DNA of 64,000 nt. It comes from Flavobacteriaceae bacterium. Lineage in GTDB: Bacteria; Bacteroidota; Bacteroidia; Flavobacteriales; Flavobacteriaceae. Under the pieces are notes generated by a model. The model was not told the origin of the DNA. It saw only the letters and a program-made list of their open reading frames with translations, and searched no databases. Of this stretch, positions 28,369 to 35,611 are shown piece after piece. The stretch spans positions 60,487 to 124,486 of the forward strand of contig CANGTQ010000007.1 in NCBI GenBank assembly GCA_947456955.1, given 5' to 3'. Position 1 is the first letter of the stretch. Each line of letters opens with the position of its first letter. The position numbers were made by a program, and so were the translations under genes.

Positions 28369-28411
28369 TTGCGAAAGAAAAATGTGCAAAATTCACATTT
28401 TTCTTTCGCAA
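28369..28411. repeat. 18-bp perfect hairpin with 7-nt loop
   Basis: TTGCGAAAGAAAAATGTG (28369-28386) is perfectly complementary to 28394-28411, with the loop CAAAATT. It lies 30 nt after the upstream stop. A partial T stretch follows 4 nt later (ATTTTTATATTT), so it may terminate transcription, but the long perfect stem is unusual for that. Confidence 0.85.
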
Positions 28412-28423
28412 GAATTTTTATAT

Positions 28424-28545
28424 TTAACGGACCCGAGGGCACAGGCCCAACCCATGGAATGAAATATAAAGTTCCGAAGTTCGCAACTTCGCCAAGCGCC
28501 GGAAGGTTAGCAGCAACCGCTTGAAAACCATTGTAAATTGAAAAT
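28424..28545. other. GC-rich, multi-hairpin spacer before small membrane gene
   Basis: This 122-nt leader is much richer in G+C than its neighbours and holds several local stems: GGGC-ACAG-GCCC near 28437, GAAGTT-CGC-AACTTC near 28475, and TTCCG...CGGAA around it. It closes with GGTTAGCAGCAACCGC (28505-28520), which recurs inverted downstream of the next gene. It could be a recombination-site-like DNA element or a structured RNA leader. Confidence 0.55.
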
Positions 28546-28850
28546 ATGACAACCGTAATCAAAATATTAAAATGGTTAAATTACATCCTTATTCCGATAG
28601 CAATTTTGAGCTTTTTGTATATTACAGTTAGCAAAATTTATATGGGAATATTAATTCCTGCATATTTTTTTGTTTTTATATTTTTGAATTTAATTGTAAT
28701 AACTGTTCTTAATAGAATTTCTAATAACCCAACCGTTGAAATATTTAAAGATTGGAAATGGTTTTTTGCTTTAATATTTTCATATTTTCTTATTACACTC
28801 AGTGTGGCTGTGTTAACTTAATGAAGATGTAAAGTGCGGTAGCTGCTAAC
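28505..28850. repeat. Inverted GCGGTwGCTGCTAAC repeats bracketing a small gene
   Basis: The left copy, 28506-28520 on the minus strand, reads GCGGTTGCTGCTAAC. The right copy, 28836-28850 on the plus strand, reads GCGGTAGCTGCTAAC. They match at 14 of 15 positions and enclose exactly one ORF, at 28546-28821. Confidence 0.75.
28546..28821 (+). CDS. Small three-helix membrane protein, unknown
   Basis: Unrecognised 91-residue protein with three predicted membrane helices: LNYILIPIAILSFLYITV, ILIPAYFFVFIFLNLIVI, and WKWFFALIFSYFLITLSVAVL at the C-terminus. The short hydrophilic loop between helices two and three carries NRISNNPTVEIFKDW. The start ATG 28546 gives a clean amphipathic N-terminus. The gene is bracketed by 15-nt inverted repeats and followed by TAACAGCAGTTT, which suggests insertion as a unit. 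Its A+T content is normal while its spacers are GC-rich. No function is proposed. Confidence 0.65.
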   Translation: MTTVIKILKWLNYILIPIAILSFLYITVSKIYMGILIPAYFFVFIFLNLIVITVLNRISNNPTVEIFKDWKWFFALIFSYFLITLSVAVLT

Positions 28851-28876
28851 AGCAGTTTGTAAAACGGTCTGTCAAA

Positions 28877-28907
28877 CCAAAAAAAGCCAAAGTAACTAGT
28901 TTGGCTT
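28877..28907 (-). terminator. Terminator for the minus-strand gene at 28896
   Basis: Read on the minus strand, AAGCCAAA and TTTGGCTT (28900-28907 and 28884-28891) form an 8-bp stem followed by a T run. The stem overlaps the stop codon. Confidence 0.7.
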
Positions 28908-29282
28908 ATTGTTTTTAATAATGTTTCTCAACACGGCTTTATCAGGATAATTGAGCACTTCTAAGGTAATATCTATGTTTTTGGAAGTCTTTCCATAAAT
29001 GATATACAGTTTGCCGCCTTCTTCCTTGATATTGCTTTTGTCAAAATCCACATCGCCATGGGTTAAAACATTTTTGATATCAATTGTATCAACCCAATCT
29101 TCTGAAAGTCTACGCGAAGCTTCAATATCGTACAAAAAAGGCTTGTTTCTAAGGTCATTTAAAACTCTCGCATTGGGGAAATAATTGCAACGGGTATCTT
29201 TTCCGCTAAGTACCATAGCCACAAAAAAACATCCAATAACCAAACCCACTAAATAGTAGGCAAAACGTTGGTAAAACTTCAT
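28896..29282 (-). CDS. Membrane-anchored small protein of unknown function
   Basis: This 128-residue protein has an N-terminal membrane helix (FAYYLVGLVIGCFFVAMVL) that probably anchors it with the rest in the periplasm. The remainder includes CNYFPNARVLNDLRNKPF, then SEDWVDTIDIKNVLTHGDVDF and GKLYIIYGKTSKNIDI. The layout recalls small Flavobacterium proteins that may carry a DUF4258-like domain, but I am not sure of the assignment. It lies downstream of ald on the same strand with a 96-bp gap, and it has its own terminator. No function is proposed. Confidence 0.6.
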   Translation of the reverse strand: MKFYQRFAYYLVGLVIGCFFVAMVLSGKDTRCNYFPNARVLNDLRNKPFLYDIEASRRLSEDWVDTIDIKNVLTHGDVDFDKSNIKEEGGKLYIIYGKTSKNIDITLEVLNYPDKAVLRNIIKNNKPN

Positions 29283-29378
29283 ACTGATTAATTTTGTGCA
29301 AAAGTAATCAAATGTTTTACTATGCGCATTGGTTATGTGCTAAAGTTTAAACCGTTGTCATTTCCGCGAAGGTGGAAA

Positions 29379-30572
29379 TTAGAAAACAATCAAATTAATA
29401 TCATTATCAGGAAGATTAAACCAGTCGCCTATGGCTTTGTTGGTTAAAATACCATGATATAAATAGACACCGTTTTTCAATCCTTTGTTGCAGCGAATGG
29501 CACTTTCTAAACCGCCATCTTCGGCAATTTGAAGTAAGTAAGGTGTAATGATATTACTAATAGAAAGCGAAGCTGTTTTAGAATATCGCGAGGGAATATT
29601 CGGCACGCAATAGTGAATGACATTATTTTTAATAAAGGTTGGAGATTCGTGTGTAGTAACTTCCGAAGTTTCGAAACAACCGCCGGTATCAATACTAACA
29701 TCTACAATCACAGCGCCTTTTTTCATGTGTTCTACCATCGTTTCGGTTACGACAACCGGACAACGGTCTTTTCCCCGCATGGCACCAATAGCAACATCAC
29801 ATCTTCGCAACGCTTTTAATAATGATTTGGGTTGTATGGTTGAAGTAAATATTCTTTGATTTAAATTATTCTGTAAACGACGTAATTTGGTAATCGAATT
29901 GTCAAATACTTTTATGTTGGCACCCAAACCTAGTGCTGTTTTGGCTGCAAATTCACCCACAGTTCCAGCTCCTAAAATTACCACATCAGTCGGAGGAACA
30001 CCAGTAATATTACCAAGTAATAATCCTTTTCCGAATTCGTTGTTTATCATTAGTTCGGCTGCAATTAAAACAGAGGCGATCCCTGCAATTTCACTCAAGG
30101 ATTTCACAGCAGGATAGGAGCCATCTTCATCTTTGATGTATTCAAAAGCAAGTGCGGTAATTTTTTTCTTTGATAATGCTTCAAAGTATTCTTTTTTTCG
30201 GGTTTTTAACTGAATAGCAGAAATCACAATAGCATTCATGCTTACTATTGCAATTTCTTCCATGGTTAAGGGTTCAACTTTCAGAATCATTGGGCAACTC
30301 AACACTTTTTTAATGTCATTAGTAATAGTTGCTCCAGCATCGCTAAATTCTTTATCTGTATAGCTAGAACTCAATCCGGCACCTGATTCAATCATTACTT
30401 TATGGCCATGAGAAGTAAGTGAATTGACAGCATCAGGCGTTAAACAAATACGTCTTTCCTGATAAGAAGTTTCTTTCGGAATTCCGATAAAGAGTTCGCT
30501 TTTGTGACGATATACTTCTAATTTTTCCTCTTGAGGTAAAAGCTGCTGCTTAGTGAAAGGGGTAATAGCCAT
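29379..30572 (-). CDS. ald: Alanine dehydrogenase
   Basis: This enzyme of about 397 residues catalyses the NAD-dependent interconversion of alanine with pyruvate and ammonia. Family motifs are FIGIPKETSYQERRICLTPD, VIESGAGLSSSYTD-like, and LKVEPLTMEEIA with the catalytic lysine. The Rossmann motif VVILGAGTVGEFAAKTALG sits after residue 180. Later motifs are VIVDVSIDTGGCFETS and HYCVPNIPSRYSKTASLS. The N-terminal extension TPFTKQQLLPQEEKLEVYRH is typical of Bacteroidota members. The track begins three codons earlier (MCS); I chose the second Met, but the first is possible. Confidence 0.88.
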   Translation of the reverse strand: MAITPFTKQQLLPQEEKLEVYRHKSELFIGIPKETSYQERRICLTPDAVNSLTSHGHKVMIESGAGLSSSYTDKEFSDAGATITNDIKKVLSCPMILKVEPLTMEEIAIVSMNAIVISAIQLKTRKKEYFEALSKKKITALAFEYIKDEDGSYPAVKSLSEIAGIASVLIAAELMINNEFGKGLLLGNITGVPPTDVVILGAGTVGEFAAKTALGLGANIKVFDNSITKLRRLQNNLNQRIFTSTIQPKSLLKALRRCDVAIGAMRGKDRCPVVVTETMVEHMKKGAVIVDVSIDTGGCFETSEVTTHESPTFIKNNVIHYCVPNIPSRYSKTASLSISNIITPYLLQIAEDGGLESAIRCNKGLKNGVYLYHGILTNKAIGDWFNLPDNDINLIVF

Positions 30573-30678
30573 ACTGCACAATTGTAATTTTGCCCCAAAT
30601 TACAAAAAAAATCAATATCAATGTCAATGGCAAAAATCAATGACAAAAAATCAAAAAAATAAAATTGCTATTGAAACT

Positions 30679-31086
30679 CTATGTCAATCTAAGGTTTCTT
30701 TTCCCATCAACAGATTGAGACAAAATAATGGTAGAAAAATCATCAGGAAGTAAATTCGGAATTTTTTCTGCCCACTCAATAAAGCACCAGTTTCCGGAAT
30801 ATAAATAGTCCTCAATTCCCATATCTAACGCTTCAATTTCCGATTTCAACCGATACATATCAAAATGATATACCTTTTGATTATCCTCGGCTTGGTATTC
30901 ATTTACTAATGAAAATGTTGGGCTGCTAGTGGCATCGGTCACACCTAATTCTTTTGCCAAAGCTTTGATTAATGTTGTTTTACCAACACCCATATTGCCA
31001 TGAAAAAGAATTACTTTATGGGGCTTTTCAAGTATGATTTTTTTTGCTACTTGTTTTATTTCGTCAAGTGAAAAGATGATTTCCAT
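30679..31086 (-). CDS. tsaE: tRNA threonylcarbamoyladenosine biosynthesis ATPase TsaE
   Basis: This 135-residue P-loop protein has Walker A HGNMGVGKTTLIKALAKEL and switch region SSPTFSLVNEY. HFDMYRLKSEIEALDMGIEDYL and the family motif CFIEWAEKIPNLLP complete it. TsaE works with TsaB and TsaD to make t6A at position 37 of ANN-decoding tRNAs. Length is normal. It lies between porX and ald on the minus strand, an order seen in other Flavobacteriia. The gap to porX holds the palindromic ACTACAAACCATAAAC word repeat. Confidence 0.93.
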   Translation of the reverse strand: MEIIFSLDEIKQVAKKIILEKPHKVILFHGNMGVGKTTLIKALAKELGVTDATSSPTFSLVNEYQAEDNQKVYHFDMYRLKSEIEALDMGIEDYLYSGNWCFIEWAEKIPNLLPDDFSTIILSQSVDGKRNLRLT

Positions 31087-31088
31087 TG

Positions 31089-31152
31089 TTTGTTTAGGGT
31101 TTATAGTTCATAGTTTATGGTTATAATAACTACAAACCATAAACTACAAACA
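31089..31152. repeat. Palindromic word repeat between tsaE and porX
   Basis: GTTTATAGTTCATAGTTTATGG is followed by the near-complement ACTACAAACCATAAACTACAAAC. It is the same word family as 23563-23617 and 41880-41957. Confidence 0.6.
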
Positions 31153-31158
31153 ATTAAC

Positions 31159-32742
31159 TTACTTAGGATTAAAAACTAAAAAGGGAACAATCATTTCTTC
31201 CAGTGAAATTCCGCCGTGTTGGTAGGTATTTCGGTAATAACTAACATAATGATTGTAGTTATTTACGTATGCCAAAAACAAATCATTCTTCGCAAATATA
31301 TAAGAGCTGCTCATATTGATAGTTGGTAACCCTATTATCTTTGGGTCTTTCACTGCATAAACGTCTTTATCTTCATAGGTGAGACTTCTTCCTGTTTTGT
31401 ATCTTAAATTCAAACTAGTGTTTTTGTCACCTATAACTTTAGTTGGGTTTTTTACATTTATGGTTCCATGATCCGTGGTAATTATTAATTTAAAACCTAA
31501 TTTTTGAGCTTGCTGAATTATTTCTAATAAAGGTGAATTTTTAAACCAGCTCAGTGTTAAGGAACGATAGGCTTTATCATCCGAAGCCAATTCTTTTACA
31601 ACATCCATTTCGGTTTTGGCATGCGACAGCATATCCACAAAATTGTAAACTACAGTAACCAAATTGTTATCTTTTAATCCTTTGAAGTTTTCGGCTAATT
31701 TTTTTCCGCTTGCTAAATTGGTAATCTTAAAATAATCCTGTTTGATATTTAATCCCAATCGTTTCAAATGTGCTGTTAAAAACTCGGCTTCATAAAGGTT
31801 TTTACCTCCTTCTTCCACGTCATTTTTCCAATATTGTGGGAATTGTTTTTCCATTTCTAATGGAGTTAAGCCTGAAAAAATGGAGTTTCTGGCGTATTGT
31901 GTTGCGGTTGGTAAACTGGCGTAATACGGAACTTCTTTTTCCAGTTTATAATGATTTGCAACAACACTTTCCATTACTTTCCATTGATCATAACGAAGGT
32001 TGTCGATTACGACAAAAAGCACGGGTTTAGCTTTGCTAAGTTCGGCTCCGCTTTGTGTATCTTTTTTTACTAATTCAGGAACCACTAATTCTCTGAACAA
32101 AGTATGTGACTGAATCGGCTTATCCGCTTTTGGTTGAAACCAATCTTCATAGTTGCGCTCAATGAATTTTCCGAATTGCGCATTGGCTTCCACTTTTTGA
32201 CTTTCGAGAATTTCAAACATGCTTTGGTCATTAATGTTTTCTAATTCCAATTCCCAAAAAATAAGTTTTTTATAAAGCTCAACCCAATCTTCGTGGCTGT
32301 TTACCATTGCCATTTCCATTGCAATTTTTCGAAATTCTTTTTGATAATCTAAGGTCGTTTTTTCAGAAATCAATCGGGAATGATCGAGATTTTTCTTCAA
32401 GCTCAATAATATCTGATGGGGATTTACAGGTTTTATCAAATAGTCCGCAATTTTAGAACCAATGGCTTCTTCCATGATATATTCTTCCTCACTTTTGGTA
32501 ATCATTATCATTGGAGTAGACGATTTTTTTTCTTTCATTTCTGATAGCGTCTCCAAACCACTCATTCCTGGCATATTTTCATCAAGGAATACAATGTCGT
32601 AGTTACCCTCTTCAAATGCATCAACGGCATCCCGGCCATTATTGAAAGTTGTTACTTTATAGTTTTTCTTTTCTAGAAAAAGGATATGAGGTTTAAGTAA
32701 ATCAATTTCATCATCAACCCAAAGTATTTTGATAGGATCCAT
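31159..32742 (-). CDS. porX: T9SS response regulator PorX
   Basis: This protein of about 527 residues pairs an N-terminal receiver domain with a C-terminal PglZ (alkaline-phosphatase-fold) domain, the PorX architecture. The receiver has IKILWVDDEIDLLKPH, the phospho-acceptor Asp54 in IVFLDENMPGMSG, and the lysine of DYLIKPVNPH. The PglZ domain shows FVVIDNLRYDQW, LPTATQYARNSIFSG and IITTDHGT, which fit metal-binding residues. PorX works with the sensor PorY and SigP to control type IX secretion genes. ATG 32742 starts MDPIKILW; the track uses a Met two codons earlier. It is divergent from the Cys/Lys peptide gene. Confidence 0.93.
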   Translation of the reverse strand: MDPIKILWVDDEIDLLKPHILFLEKKNYKVTTFNNGRDAVDAFEEGNYDIVFLDENMPGMSGLETLSEMKEKKSSTPMIMITKSEEEYIMEEAIGSKIADYLIKPVNPHQILLSLKKNLDHSRLISEKTTLDYQKEFRKIAMEMAMVNSHEDWVELYKKLIFWELELENINDQSMFEILESQKVEANAQFGKFIERNYEDWFQPKADKPIQSHTLFRELVVPELVKKDTQSGAELSKAKPVLFVVIDNLRYDQWKVMESVVANHYKLEKEVPYYASLPTATQYARNSIFSGLTPLEMEKQFPQYWKNDVEEGGKNLYEAEFLTAHLKRLGLNIKQDYFKITNLASGKKLAENFKGLKDNNLVTVVYNFVDMLSHAKTEMDVVKELASDDKAYRSLTLSWFKNSPLLEIIQQAQKLGFKLIITTDHGTINVKNPTKVIGDKNTSLNLRYKTGRSLTYEDKDVYAVKDPKIIGLPTINMSSSYIFAKNDLFLAYVNNYNHYVSYYRNTYQHGGISLEEMIVPFLVFNPK

Positions 32743-32891
32743 ATTCATAATATTGTTTTGTGCAAATTACTATAATTATAAAACGCAGCATTATTAAAAT
32801 TATTATAAAAAAATTAAAATTTATACAAACTTTGTATAAACTTTAGCGGTCAAATTAATGTTAAAGTATTTTTTGGTTTTATTATATTAAC

Positions 32892-32899
32892 TACTTTTG
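32892..32899 (+). promoter_or_regulatory. Candidate -7 box for the Cys/Lys peptide gene
   Basis: TACTTTTG fits TAnnTTTG and lies 39 nt before the ATG. A TTG at 32873-32875 is 16 nt upstream, slightly shorter than usual. Confidence 0.4.
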
Positions 32900-32938
32900 G
32901 TATTATTGTTCGACAAATTATAATTTAAATCTATACAA

Positions 32939-33133
32939 ATGAAAAAAGTAATCTTATCAATGGCTGTTGTAGCTTTTTTATTTTCAATGAATGTTTATGC
33001 TCATGAAACACCAAAAGAAAAAAAGAAAAAAGCAAAAACTGAAAAAAACTGTTCTATGGAAGAAAAAAAATCTTGTAGTTCAGAGAAAAAAACATCATGC
33101 TGCGCTTCTAAAAAAGCAGAAGAGAAAAAATAG
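32939..33133 (+). CDS. Small secreted Lys/Cys-rich octapeptide-repeat protein
   Basis: This 64-residue protein has a clear signal peptide (VILSMAVVAFLFSMNVYA) and a mature part of about 42 residues. The mature part is nearly all Lys, Glu, Ser and Cys. Cysteines recur every eight residues in the pattern CSMEEKKS, CSSEKKTS, CCASKKAE, so it reads as three degenerate octapeptides. Cysteine spacing and charge suggest metal or redox binding outside the inner membrane, but no family was recognised. Promoter and terminator are both visible, so it is a genuine single-gene unit. Its strand is opposite to porX. Confidence 0.75.
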   Translation: MKKVILSMAVVAFLFSMNVYAHETPKEKKKKAKTEKNCSMEEKKSCSSEKKTSCCASKKAEEKK

Positions 33134-33152
33134 TTTTTCCTTGCTATTTTAT

Positions 33153-33184
33153 AAAGTGTCACGATTTCCGTGACACTTTTTTAT
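33153..33184 (+). terminator. Intrinsic terminator after the Cys/Lys peptide gene
   Basis: AAAGTGTCACG (33153-33163) pairs with CGTGACACTTT (33169-33179), an 11-bp stem with a T-rich tail. Confidence 0.88.
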
Positions 33185-33267
33185 TTAATTTACTTTTAAT
33201 TAGCCATAATACTATACATTTGGCAACTTTATTATTAAATAAAAATAATTTTGAAAACAATAAACGT

Positions 33268-35307
33268 ATGCAATTAAAAAACAAACTTACCCTTAGCATG
33301 CTTTCGGCTTTATTCTTTCTAAGCTGCAGCAAAAAAGAAATTCAATACGAAGATCCACTTCTTACTAACCGTGACACGACTGTAAATCCAGGAGATGATT
33401 TTTTTCATTATGCCAATGGTGGTTGGTTTGCAAAACACCCTATTCCAAGTACAGAAAGTAGTAACGGTATTTTTAGAACTATAGGTGATACTATTAACGC
33501 ACAAATTAAAGACATCTGTGAAAAATCTGCAGCAAATAAAGCTGCCTCAAAAGGGAGTAACGAACAAAAAATAGGTGATTTTTATGCTTCTGGAATGGAT
33601 ACGATATCTATTGAAAAAGTAGGGCTGAAATCATTGTCAAGTGATTTGTCGAAAATTGATGCTATTAAAGATGTCCCAACGTTAATGAATATTATTGGAT
33701 ATCTCCATACGATAGGAGCTGGTCCGGCGTTTTCTTTTTATGTTGGACAAGATGATAAAATAAGTTCTAAAAATGCTTTGTTTTTTGCACAAGGCGGTTT
33801 AGGATTAGGTAATAGAGATTACTATTTTAATACTGATGCAGAAACAGTAAAAATCAGAACTGAATATGTAAAGCATTTGGAAGCAATGTTTAAATTAATG
33901 GGAGAAGATGCCACTAAAGCAAACAAGGCGGCGTCTACAATTATTAATTTGGAAACGGATTTGGCTAAAAATAGTAGAAAACTGGAAGCCCTTCGTGACC
34001 CAATAAAGAATTACAACAAAATGACTTTGGCTCAATTCAAATCGTCAACACCATCTATCGCATGGGAAAATGTTTTGCAAAAATTAGGCATCACAAAAGC
34101 CGATACCTTAATTGTTGGTCAACCTGAATTTTTCAAAGGATTGGATAAAATTGTTACCACATATACAATAGAAGATTGGAAAACCTATTTGAAATGGGAT
34201 TTGATTAACTCATATGCTTCTTTTTTGAATAACGCTATCGAAAAGCAAAACTTTACGTTCTATTCAACTATAATGAATGGCGTAAAAGAACAAAAACCGA
34301 GATGGAAAAGAATTGTAGAGCAAACTGATGGATCATTAGGTGAATTGATAGGGCAAGTTTACATAAAGGATTATTTACCTGCAGGTTCTAAGGAAAAACT
34401 TTTAGAAATTGGAAATAACATTCGTGATGTTTATGCAGAACACATTAAGAAATTGGATTGGATGAGTGAGGCGACCAAGAAAAAAGCACTTTTTAAATTA
34501 AGTAAAATTGTAATGAAGGTTGGATATCCTGATAAATGGAAGGATATGAGCAGTATTACTATCAATAGAAATGACTATTGTGCCAATGTTATGGCAGTGA
34601 ATAAATGGGAATACAATTATATGATTAATAAATATGGCAAACCTGTAGACAGAACAGAATGGGGAATGTATCCACAAACGTATAATGCGTATTACAATCC
34701 AAGCAATAATGAAATTTGTGTTCCTGCCTGTAATATTTTGGTTCCTGGGTTTGAAGGGAGAATGCCAGATGATGCTATTTTGTATGGTATAATCGGCGGT
34801 TCTACATTTGGACACGAAATTACACATGGTTTTGACGATCAGGGAAGTCAATATGACGAAAACGGGAATTTGAACGACTGGTGGACAGCAGAAGATAAAG
34901 CAAAGTTCACTCAGAAAACAAAAGCAATTGTTGCTCAATTTAATAAGTTTGAACCGCTCAAAGGCAAGTTTGTTAACGGTGATGCGACACAAGGAGAAAA
35001 CATAGCTGATTTAGGTGGTGTTGTTATGGGATACGAAGCCTTCAAAAAAACAGCACAATACAAGAATAAAGAAAAAATAAGTAATCTTACACCTGATCAA
35101 AGATACTTCTTAGCATATGGTTATGCCTGGATGGTAAATGCTAAAGATGAAGCTTTATCTAGACAAATAATGTCTGATGTACATTCACCGGCTCAATTCA
35201 GGATAAATGGACCATTAATGAATATTCCTGAATTCTATAAAGCATTTAACGTAAAACCTGGCAATAAAATGTACTTGCCCGAAAGCGAAAGAGTAGTCAT
35301 TTGGTAA
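33268..35307 (+). CDS. M13-family (PepO/neprilysin-like) metallopeptidase lipoprotein
   Basis: ATG 33268 gives 679 residues starting with a lipoprotein signal (LTLSMLSALFFLSC); the track start at 33220 is an unlikely TTG. NPGDDFFHYANGGWF is the usual M13 opening. The zinc site is HEITH (516-520) in GSTFGHEITHGFDDQG, with the third ligand glutamate in GENIADLGG. NAYYNPSNNEICVPA and the late SDVHSPAQFRINGP are also family motifs. The ending PESERVVIW stands in place of the usual C-terminal CxxW. M13 enzymes cut short peptides; this one is probably tethered to a membrane facing the periplasm or the outside. Confidence 0.92.
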   Translation: MQLKNKLTLSMLSALFFLSCSKKEIQYEDPLLTNRDTTVNPGDDFFHYANGGWFAKHPIPSTESSNGIFRTIGDTINAQIKDICEKSAANKAASKGSNEQKIGDFYASGMDTISIEKVGLKSLSSDLSKIDAIKDVPTLMNIIGYLHTIGAGPAFSFYVGQDDKISSKNALFFAQGGLGLGNRDYYFNTDAETVKIRTEYVKHLEAMFKLMGEDATKANKAASTIINLETDLAKNSRKLEALRDPIKNYNKMTLAQFKSSTPSIAWENVLQKLGITKADTLIVGQPEFFKGLDKIVTTYTIEDWKTYLKWDLINSYASFLNNAIEKQNFTFYSTIMNGVKEQKPRWKRIVEQTDGSLGELIGQVYIKDYLPAGSKEKLLEIGNNIRDVYAEHIKKLDWMSEATKKKALFKLSKIVMKVGYPDKWKDMSSITINRNDYCANVMAVNKWEYNYMINKYGKPVDRTEWGMYPQTYNAYYNPSNNEICVPACNILVPGFEGRMPDDAILYGIIGGSTFGHEITHGFDDQGSQYDENGNLNDWWTAEDKAKFTQKTKAIVAQFNKFEPLKGKFVNGDATQGENIADLGGVVMGYEAFKKTAQYKNKEKISNLTPDQRYFLAYGYAWMVNAKDEALSRQIMSDVHSPAQFRINGPLMNIPEFYKAFNVKPGNKMYLPESERVVIW

Positions 35308-35325
35308 TTTTTGAAAACCAACAAC

Positions 35326-35356
35326 ATCCCTATCTATTCGATAGGGATTTTTTTTG
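35326..35356 (+). terminator. Intrinsic terminator after the M13 peptidase gene
   Basis: ATCCCTATC (35326-35334) pairs with GATAGGGAT (35340-35348), followed by a T run. Confidence 0.85.
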
Positions 35357-35611
35357 GACTTACTTTTTGTCTCTTTAAACCTCTTTATCAATTCGTTAAA
35401 ATGTAAGATAAATACATTATAATATTTTAAAAAGATGCATTTCATCGATTAAATATGCATTTAAAAGATATTTTTTGAATAAACTATTTATATTTGATAT
35501 GAGATTTACGATATCATATTATAAATAATAACAATTAGCATAAAGTTGTTATTACAAATGAAAAAATAGAATCACTTTTAATTGAATTATTAACGCATAA
35601 ATTTTTTAGTT
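35357..35611 (+). other. A+T-rich spacer with one candidate -7 box
   Basis: The gap between the M13 peptidase and the YadA-head-like gene is about 300 bp including the terminator. Past the terminator it is very A+T-rich and has no ORF or repeat that I recognise. TATATTTG at 35489-35496 fits the -7 consensus and would give a leader of about 110 nt, but no TTG lies at -33. Confidence 0.4.

Noticed and set aside
28424-28545. tRNA or classical riboswitch in the GC-rich leader
   Set aside because: No cloverleaf, no TψC-like GGTTCRA box and no recognised riboswitch core could be found.
33220-33267. Earlier start for the M13 peptidase (track)
   Set aside because: It uses TTG and would place 16 polar residues before the lipoprotein signal; ATG 33268 fits better.
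34498-34992. 164-aa minus-strand ORF within the M13 peptidase
   Set aside because: Shadow ORF opposite the HEITH region; no support for coding.
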